Shown here in pieces: positions 12,729-17,004 of a DNA stretch of 17,004 nt. Position numbers and translations under genes: made by a program. Under the pieces are notes generated by a model, which saw nothing but the letters and a program-made list of their open reading frames with translations, had not been told where the DNA came from and ran no database searches. The stretch lies in NCBI GenBank assembly GCA_958436045.1, contig CAUBIP010000035.1:1-17004 (forward strand), read 5' to 3'. The DNA comes from an uncultured Oscillospiraceae bacterium. Lineage in GTDB: Bacteria; Bacillota; Clostridia; Oscillospirales; Oscillospiraceae. The number at the start of each line of letters is the position of its first letter. The first letter of the stretch is position 1.

Positions 12729-13463
12729 ATGTCTGGACATTCCAAGTGGAATAATATTCAAAAAACCAAGGGCGCGCAGGACGCGAAGCGTGCGGCGATT
12801 TTTACGAAGATCTCCAAGGAGATGATCGTTGCGGTCAAGGAAGGCGGCAGCGCCGACCCGAACAACAACTCTCGCCTGGCGACGATCATCACAAAAGCGA
12901 AGGCCGCGAATATGCCCAACGACAATATCAAGCGCGTGCTGGAGCGGGCCTCCGGTGCGGGCAGCGGCGATAACTACGAATCCATCACCTACGAAGGCTA
13001 CGGCCCCGGCGGCGTCGCCGTCATCGTCGAGACGATGACCGACAGCCGCAACCGCACCGCCGGCAATATCCGGCACCACTTTGATAAGTACGGCGGCAAC
13101 CTCGGCGCCAGCGGCTGCGTGAGCTGGTCGTTCGACCGCAAGGGCGTCATCGTCATCGACAACTCCGAGGAGGAGCTGGAAGAGGACAATGTCATGATGG
13201 ACGCCATGGACTGCGGCGCGGATGACTTCGAGGCCGAGGAAAACTGCTTCACCATCACCTGCGCGCCGGACGATTTCAACGCCGTCGCCGAAGCGCTGGG
13301 CGCGAAGGGCTATGCGTTTGCCTCCGCGCAGATCGAGATGGTCCCCCAGAACTACCAGAAGCTGACGGACCCGGAACAGATCAAGAACATGGAAAAGATG
13401 CTGGACATCATGGAGGACGATGACGACGTTCAGAACGTCTGGCACAACTGGGAGCAGGAGTAA
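12729..13463 (+). CDS. yebC: YebC/PmpR family regulator or translation factor
   Basis: YebC/TACO1 proteins are widespread. They were described as transcriptional regulators (PmpR), and recent work on bacterial and mitochondrial members links them to translation of proline-rich stretches. The 244-residue product is canonical: start SGHSKWNNIQKTKGAQDAKRA, FTKISKEMIVAVKEGG, MPNDNIKRVLERASGAG, YEGYGPGGVAVIVETMTDSRNRT, FDKYGGNLGASGCVSWSFDRKG and a C-terminal acidic segment. No key residue is missing. The start has a modest AAGGGCGG site. It has its own promoter and terminator, so it is a one-gene unit. Which function applies here cannot be read from sequence. Confidence 0.97.
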   Translation: MSGHSKWNNIQKTKGAQDAKRAAIFTKISKEMIVAVKEGGSADPNNNSRLATIITKAKAANMPNDNIKRVLERASGAGSGDNYESITYEGYGPGGVAVIVETMTDSRNRTAGNIRHHFDKYGGNLGASGCVSWSFDRKGVIVIDNSEEELEEDNVMMDAMDCGADDFEAEENCFTITCAPDDFNAVAEALGAKGYAFASAQIEMVPQNYQKLTDPEQIKNMEKMLDIMEDDDDVQNVWHNWEQE

Positions 13464-13487
13464 TTTCGGTTCGCGCTTACCTTCTAT

Positions 13488-13493
13488 TATAAT
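13488..13493 (+). promoter_or_regulatory. Possible -10 box after yebC
   Basis: A perfect TATAAT lies 25 bp after the yebC stop, but at the expected distance upstream there is only TTCGGT or similar. If real, it would direct transcription through the following hairpin terminator into the 406-residue gene, giving an attenuated leader. Weak. Confidence 0.3.
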
Positions 13494-13501
13494 GAGGCCT
13501 G

Positions 13502-13544
13502 CGGGGCTGTTTCTGAGAGATCAGGGCAGCCCCGGCAGTTTTTT
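13502..13544 (+). terminator. Hairpin terminator downstream of yebC
   Basis: CGGGGCTG (13502-13509) pairs with CAGCCCCG (13527-13534). Inside it a second small stem CTGA-GAGA-TCAG has a GNRA tetraloop. A run of six T (13539-13544) follows after GCAG. It ends 22 nt before the next start codon, so it also sits in that gene's leader. Confidence 0.75.
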
Positions 13545-13566
13545 GCGGCGGAAAGGCGGGGCGGCG

Positions 13567-14787
13567 ATGGCGTATTATCAATATTGTATGGTGCAGTTTC
13601 GCGAGAAGGGCGCGGCGTATGCGTATCTGACCGGCGGTGTGCCGCTGGAGGCGGGGGCGTTTGTCATCGTCCCTGTCGGGCGGTATGGCGCGGAGAAGCT
13701 GGGGCGGGTGACGGAGGTCTTTATCTGCACGGAGCAGGATGCGCCGTACCCGCCGGAGCGGACGAAATTTGTCCTACGCCGGGCGGCGGAGACGGCGTTT
13801 CCGCAAAGGAACGTGCCGCCGAAGCGTGTGCCGCAAAGGGATGCGCTGCAAGAGAACGCGCCGCAAGAGACGCAAAGCAATGCACCGCCGGGACCGGCGG
13901 AGGAACCTGCCGCGTCTGGGCGGGACGCGCTGGGGGCAGTGGCACAGGCGGCGCCGGAGGAGGCGCCGCAGCTTGACCGGGCGCAGGCGGCAAAGCCGCG
14001 GGACCTGCCGGGGGTGATCTTAGATACGCTGCCGGGACCGATCCTAGATACGCTGCCGCAGCCAATCCGGCTGAAAGAGCCTGCGTGGAAAACGGCTGCA
14101 TCCAGCTTGTCGAAGGCTGCGCCGAGGGCAGTGGCGCAGGAAGCATCCGGATCGCCGCAGGACGCGGGGGAAAAAGCTGCTGTGCCGAACGGGGCGGGAA
14201 CGCCAAAAAGGTGGCGGAGATGGCTGCTGCTGGCGGCGACGCTGGGGGCCTTTTTGTTCGTGCTGCTGCGGCCCGCACCGGAGCCGAAGCATGCGGAGGA
14301 TCACGAATTGTTTGCGCGCTGGGAGGCGGAATGGGAGGCTGAGCAGCAGGCGAAGAAGGCGGAAATCCAGGCGATGCGGGACGCCGGACTGCCGTATGTC
14401 GGTATGCCGGAGTCGGAGATCGGGACAACGCCGGTGCTGGGCAGCTATGGGGTCGTTCAGCATTTGCTGAATCATAATACCGGCTGGGAGGGCAGACTGA
14501 AGCGGACGAGGTATCTGTGGTTTACGACGGGCCGGGAGCTGATCTTCACCGCCGTTTGCCTGAATGGCTATGTTTCAGAGGTCCAGGAGGAATCCGGCTA
14601 TTGGCAAGCTCATACCCTCCTGGTGCCCGTCGTCAAGCCGGACACCCACGCGACGTATTATTACAACGACGATGACGACAGCGGCAGCCTGCGCGACGAA
14701 TACGACAGCCCGGAGGACCTCTACGAGGAGAACCCGGATGATTATGAAGACCTCGATGATGCCTGGGACGCGTGGGAGAATGATTGA
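13567..14787 (+). CDS. Uncharacterised membrane protein with acidic C-terminal tail
   Basis: I cannot name a function. The 406-residue product has (a) an N-terminal beta-rich domain, about 1-71, with VQFREKGAAYAYLT and AGAFVIVPVGRYG then APYPPERTKFVLR, reminiscent of the PriA 3'-DNA-binding-like fold in other clostridial proteins (inference); (b) a long Pro/Ala/Gln-rich linker (about 72-213) with an 8-residue repeat around ILDTLP; (c) one membrane helix (219-234, LLLAATLGAFLFVLL) after a basic KRWRRW; (d) a helix rich in Glu/Ala/Trp (246-270); (e) a segment with GLPYVGMPESEIG (274-286), which I recall from clostridial hypothetical proteins, followed by a beta-rich part; (f) a very acidic end (about 367-406). 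Basic residues before the helix suggest the N-terminus is cytoplasmic. The start at 13567 is preceded by AAAGGCGGG. Confidence 0.75.
   Translation: MAYYQYCMVQFREKGAAYAYLTGGVPLEAGAFVIVPVGRYGAEKLGRVTEVFICTEQDAPYPPERTKFVLRRAAETAFPQRNVPPKRVPQRDALQENAPQETQSNAPPGPAEEPAASGRDALGAVAQAAPEEAPQLDRAQAAKPRDLPGVILDTLPGPILDTLPQPIRLKEPAWKTAASSLSKAAPRAVAQEASGSPQDAGEKAAVPNGAGTPKRWRRWLLLAATLGAFLFVLLRPAPEPKHAEDHELFARWEAEWEAEQQAKKAEIQAMRDAGLPYVGMPESEIGTTPVLGSYGVVQHLLNHNTGWEGRLKRTRYLWFTTGRELIFTAVCLNGYVSEVQEESGYWQAHTLLVPVVKPDTHATYYYNDDDDSGSLRDEYDSPEDLYEENPDDYEDLDDAWDAWEND
14016..14063 (+). repeat. Two-copy 24-bp tandem repeat in the linker of the acidic-tail protein
   Basis: Two adjacent 24-bp units (14016-14039 and 14040-14063) agree at 20 of 24 positions and encode ILDTLPGP then ILDTLPQP. 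It looks like a recent slippage duplication within a low-complexity linker. Confidence 0.75.
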
Positions 14788-14795
14788 GGAAAAAT

Positions 14796-14836
14796 ACTCC
14801 CGCAAGAATGAAACGATTCTTGTGGGAGTTTATTTT
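14796..14836. terminator. Bidirectional terminator between convergent genes
   Basis: ACTCCCGCAAGAAT (14796-14809) pairs with ATTCTTGTGGGAGT (14816-14829), 14 pairs with one G-U, around a 6-nt loop. The plus strand ends with TTATTTTAT and the minus strand with ATTTTT, so it serves both the plus-strand gene ending at 14787 and the minus-strand gene ending at 14847. Confidence 0.85.
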
Positions 14837-14846
14837 ATGGAAAGAT

Positions 14847-15371
14847 TCATTTGTGCTCTGTTTCCGTAGTGAAAAATGTCGCGTTACAAAAATAGCAGCA
14901 GCGTCGATTTGCAGGCTGCGCTTTATTGCAGACGGGGCAGATGAGGATCGAGGGGTCCTTTGGGTCATATCGGACAGCGACAGGCATTGTAGGGGCTGCA
15001 GCGTGCGGCGTTGTTACCGGGGCCTCCGGTTCTGGTGTGGGGGCGTTGGCTTTAACATCGGGCGGGTCGTATTCGCAGGGAATGTACGACTGGGTCTGCT
15101 GCAATTGCTGAATGGAGAGAAGCTCGGAAAATCCCAATAAAAGCATACCGAGCACAAACGCACCAAACCACACACTCAGGGCAAGCCCAAATTGAAATTT
15201 GTCCGTTTCGTTTGAAATGATGCTGCTTAATGTTACGACGGTGCTGCCGACGGCAATTCCGCCGAGGAAGCCGCCGCCAAATGTAACATAGGCAAGCGTC
15301 TTGAGCACCGAAGCGATGGCGTTTTGCGGGTCACCGCCGCTGGGGACGAATTTGACCGGTTTCTTTTCCAT
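14847..15371 (-). CDS. Two-helix membrane protein with C-terminal zinc ribbon
   Basis: Not recognised as a named family. The 174-residue protein has two predicted membrane helices (about 24-52, rich in Gly, and 60-84), a Pro/Ala/Glu linker (about 100-135) and a C-terminal zinc-ribbon-like module, C145-P-V-C148 ... C159-Y-F-C162, within SILICPVCNKAQPANRRCC. The ribbon would be in the cytoplasm if both ends face inward. The start at 15371 has a strong AGGAGGAAAG site on the minus strand and a good promoter. The gene converges on the acidic-tail gene and shares its terminator. The zinc ribbon could bind protein or nucleic acid; no function is claimed. Confidence 0.8.
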   Translation of the reverse strand: MEKKPVKFVPSGGDPQNAIASVLKTLAYVTFGGGFLGGIAVGSTVVTLSSIISNETDKFQFGLALSVWFGAFVLGMLLLGFSELLSIQQLQQTQSYIPCEYDPPDVKANAPTPEPEAPVTTPHAAAPTMPVAVRYDPKDPSILICPVCNKAQPANRRCCYFCNATFFTTETEHK

Positions 15372-15405
15372 GAATCTTTCCTCCTATTTCTGTTTTGATG
15401 AGATC

Positions 15406-15434
15406 ATTATAACAAGGAAGCTGTAAAATATCAA
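15406..15434 (-). promoter_or_regulatory. Sigma-A promoter of the zinc-ribbon membrane protein gene
   Basis: Read on the minus strand: TTGATA (15434-15429), 17 bp, then perfect TATAAT (15411-15406), about 35 bp before the start codon at 15371. It faces away from the XRE gene, giving a divergent intergenic region of about 130 bp. Confidence 0.8.
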
Positions 15435-15495
15435 TGAAACTATACTATGCAGGATAATTTAATGTCTGCTTGTGCAAATTATACGATCACTAGAG

Positions 15496-15520
15496 GTGAT
15501 ACGATGATTTGTGATACGAT
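15496..15520 (+). repeat. Direct repeat over the XRE gene start, possible operator
   Basis: GTGATACGAT occurs at 15496-15505 and again at 15511-15520, 15 bp apart, spanning the ribosome site and start codon of the XRE gene. A half-related inverted copy (ATACGATCAC, 15481-15490) lies just upstream. It may be an autoregulatory site, or chance. Confidence 0.4.
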
Positions 15521-15782
15521 TCGAGAGCTGCGGGAGCGGGCGGGCGTGTCCCAGGCTGCGCTGGCGAGGAGAGTCGGCGTAACGCGCTCGGCGGTCAATG
15601 CGTGGGAAATGGGCCTGTCGATCCCGACGACGCAGTACGTCGCGGAGCTGGCACAGTTTTTCCGGGTATCTGCGGATTATATGCTGGGCCTTGACCGCAC
15701 GGAGGCGATCTATATTGACGGCTTGTCGGAAGAAGAGAAACATATTTTATATACGCTGATCCAGTATTTTAACCGGAAATAG
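15504..15782 (+). CDS. XRE-family helix-turn-helix regulator
   Basis: A 92-residue protein with one Cro/C1-type HTH (about 4-60): IRELRERAGVSQAALARRVGVTRSAVNAWEMG contains the two HTH helices (split: SQAALARRVGV and RSAVNAWE), followed by PTTQYVAELAQFFRVSADYMLGL, the standard end of the domain. The C-terminal 30 residues (EEEKHILYTLIQYFNRK) may aid dimerisation. The ATG at 15504 is chosen because GAGGTGAT (15493-15500) precedes it; in-frame ATGs at 15447 and 15462 lack a good ribosome site. No toxin or antitoxin partner, phage gene or kinase is next to it. The divergent zinc-ribbon gene is the nearest possible target. Confidence 0.9.
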   Translation: MICDTIRELRERAGVSQAALARRVGVTRSAVNAWEMGLSIPTTQYVAELAQFFRVSADYMLGLDRTEAIYIDGLSEEEKHILYTLIQYFNRK

Positions 15783-15860
15783 ACGCAGGGCGCAGGGCGC
15801 GGGATGGAGAAAAAGTAGGCGCGGAGCGGGAAGCGCCGGGGACGGCGGCCTGCCGGGGAA

Positions 15861-15889
15861 TTGACTTTGGGCGGGCCGGGTGCTATAAT
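15861..15889 (+). promoter_or_regulatory. Strong promoter of the MATE gene leader
   Basis: TTGACT (15861-15866), 17 bp, TATAAT (15884-15889). Transcription would begin near 15897, leaving a leader of about 290 nt before the MATE start codon. Confidence 0.85.
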
Positions 15890-15935
15890 CCTCTGTACAA
15901 GTGGGCATGGCGCCCTCGGGGAGAACCGGAGCGGC

Positions 15936-15986
15936 GAACAGCGGATTCCTTCTGCATCAAAGCACGGGGGTCGGCTGTTTCTTTTT
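15936..15986 (+). terminator. Terminator-like hairpin in the MATE leader (attenuator or sRNA end)
   Basis: AACAGC (15937-15942) pairs with GCTGTT (15974-15979), and GATTCC (15944-15949) with GGGGTC (15967-15972), separated by one G-G mismatch, with an inner TGC/GCA. The tail is TTTCTTTTT. It is about 40-90 nt after the predicted start of transcription. The rest of the 15783-16186 gap is purine-rich; a 103-codon frame from 15907 has no ribosome site and is not called. I do not recognise a known riboswitch class. Confidence 0.55.
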
Positions 15987-16186
15987 GCCTGCGCTGGTAT
16001 GGCGCGGCGCTTGGCCTAGAAAACGCGTCGCGTGGAGCGGAGCCAGAAGAAGAACAGGTGTGGCTGCTGCGGAGGCTGAAAAAGTGATGTGCGCTGGAAG
16101 TGAGAAGGCGCGCGGGTTGGCACGGCGCCGGGAAGCGAGAAGGGGCGCAGGATCATGCGCTGGGGATAGAGAAAGAGAGGACTTAT

Positions 16187-17004
16187 ATGAATCTGCTGCA
16201 GGCGAGTGAGATCATGCGGCGGGGGGAGAAAATCCCGAGGCGGCAGCAGGCGGGGCTGGTGATTGCGCTTTCGGTCCCGGCGATCTTGGAGCAGCTGGTC
16301 TCGACGCTGATGAGCTATATCGACACGGCAATGGTCGGCAGCCTGGGGTATTTCGCGACGGCGTCCATCGGCGTTGTCGCCAGTACGACGTGGTTGCTGA
16401 ACGGGCTGGTGAGCGCCGCAGCGGTTGGATTTTCCGTTCAGGTTGCCCAGTATCTGGGGGCGGGGCGGGAGCGAGACAGCCGGGATGTGCTGTGCCAGGC
16501 AATCTTATTTAACGCGGCCTTTGGCGCGGCGCTGGCGGTATTGGCTGTTTTGGCGGGGCAATTTCTGCCGGCGGCCTTGGGCGCGGAGGCGGCGCTTCGG
16601 CCCTATGCCCGGGCGTATTTTTGCACGGTGGCCGCATTCTTGCCCTTTAGCATGGCCTGCGCGTTTTACTCCAGCATCCTGCGGTGCAGCGGGAGCGTGG
16701 TGCTGCCCAGCGTTTTGAATGTGGGGCTGTGCTTGCTGGATATGCTCTTTAATTTCTTTTTGATTTACCCGACGCGGCAAATCGGCGGGGTCACCGTCTG
16801 GGGGGCGGGCCTCGGCGTCACCGGAGCGGCTTTGGGGACGGGGCTGGCCCAGGCGTGTATCGGCCTAATGCTGCTTTTCCTCGTGCTCCGGCGGCGGGGG
16901 CCGCTGCGGCTGCGGGGCGGGGAGCGCTGGCGCTTTACGAGGCCGTGTATGCGCAGCGCCCTGCAGCTGGCGACACCGGCGGCGCTGGAGCGGCTGGCCC
17001 TGTG
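16187..17004 (+). CDS. MATE family efflux transporter (3' end outside window)
   Basis: The visible 272 codons encode the N-terminal part of a MATE (multi antimicrobial extrusion) transporter, a cation-coupled exporter of drugs, metabolites or toxins with normally 12 helices and about 450 residues. Typical features are ALSVPAILEQLVSTLMSYIDTAMVGSLG (about 27-54, in family form), TWLLNGLVSAAAVGFSVQVAQYLGAG, then a run of hydrophobic helices, and LRCSGSVVLPSVLNVGLCLLD before NFFLIYP. The start at 16187 has AGAGAGGA upstream. No stop occurs before the window end, so the gene is incomplete, not broken. The substrate cannot be predicted. Confidence 0.93.
   Translation, partial: MNLLQASEIMRRGEKIPRRQQAGLVIALSVPAILEQLVSTLMSYIDTAMVGSLGYFATASIGVVASTTWLLNGLVSAAAVGFSVQVAQYLGAGRERDSRDVLCQAILFNAAFGAALAVLAVLAGQFLPAALGAEAALRPYARAYFCTVAAFLPFSMACAFYSSILRCSGSVVLPSVLNVGLCLLDMLFNFFLIYPTRQIGGVTVWGAGLGVTGAALGTGLAQACIGLMLLFLVLRRRGPLRLRGGERWRFTRPCMRSALQLATPAALERLAL

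Noticed and set aside
12372..13445. Minus-strand open frame of 357 codons
   Set aside because: Antisense to Nif3 and yebC; composition is low-complexity Val/Ala/Asp and the frame crosses a real promoter.
15786..15840. GC-rich short repeats after the XRE gene (GCAGGGC twice, GGCGC/GCGCC)
   Set aside because: The stem is only 5 bp without a T-run, so not called as a terminator; the repeats are too short to mean much.
15907..16209. Plus-strand frame in the MATE leader
   Set aside because: No ribosome site, Arg/Ala/Gly-rich composition, crosses the predicted hairpin and overlaps the MATE start.
1..17004. CRISPR array, insertion sequence, prophage, toxin-antitoxin or defence system
   Set aside because: No regularly spaced repeats, transposase, integrase or terminal inverted repeats were seen; the only repeats are those listed. 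The lone XRE gene has no toxin partner.

Overview
The window looks like chromosomal core DNA from a GC-rich, spore-forming member of the Clostridia, probably of the Oscillospiraceae/Ruminococcaceae type. The reasons are: gene order of the scpB – DUF2953 – ytfJ(GerW) – dacB – rluB type, as in Firmicutes sporulation loci; an IspH–ribosomal protein S1 fusion, an arrangement known from Clostridia; a trmK–Nif3 pair; good Shine-Dalgarno sites (GGAGG-like) before most genes; and sigma-A type promoters with exact 17-bp spacers. No phage, insertion sequence, CRISPR array, tRNA or toxin/defence cluster was seen. Taxonomy is inferred from gene content only.

Layout. 10-3617 (+): scpB, a DUF2953 membrane protein, GerW/YtfJ, a secreted D,D-carboxypeptidase and an RluB-type pseudouridine synthase, ending in an AT-rich hairpin terminator. 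3721-8459 (+): a MurR/RpiR-type SIS regulator, an HI0933-family flavoprotein, cytidylate kinase and the IspH-S1 fusion, all tightly spaced or overlapping and probably one operon from a promoter built into the preceding terminator. 8553-9447 (+): two small conserved proteins (Dabb, DUF5662). 9479-9595 (+): an isolated 5S rRNA gene with its own strong promoter and terminator. 9632-9956: a gap with no convincing gene. 9957-10775 (-): a YihY/BrkB membrane protein, divergent from 10875-11099 (+), a DUF1858 CxxC protein. 11199-12660 (+): trmK overlapping a Nif3-family gene. 12729-13463 (+): yebC with its own promoter and terminator. 13567-14787 (+) and 14847-15371 (-): two convergent uncharacterised membrane proteins sharing a bidirectional terminator. 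15504-15782 (+): a small XRE regulator. 15861-17004 (+): a strong promoter, a long leader with a terminator-like hairpin, and a MATE transporter cut by the window end.

How they fit together. The first block links chromosome segregation (ScpB), spore cortex/germination functions (GerW, carboxypeptidase) and ribosome modification (RluB). The second links nucleotide supply (Cmk), isoprenoid precursor synthesis (IspH) and translation (S1). The most interesting points are: (1) the IspH-S1 fusion keeps an in-frame ATG behind an AAAGGAGGT site at the fusion joint, downstream of a sharply AT-rich, promoter-like island, so the locus may make both the fusion and free S1; (2) a solitary 5S gene whose -35 box contains the stop codon of the preceding gene; (3) a MATE leader with a terminator-like hairpin, which could be an attenuator or a small RNA; (4) two poorly characterised membrane proteins, one with a very acidic tail and one with a zinc ribbon.
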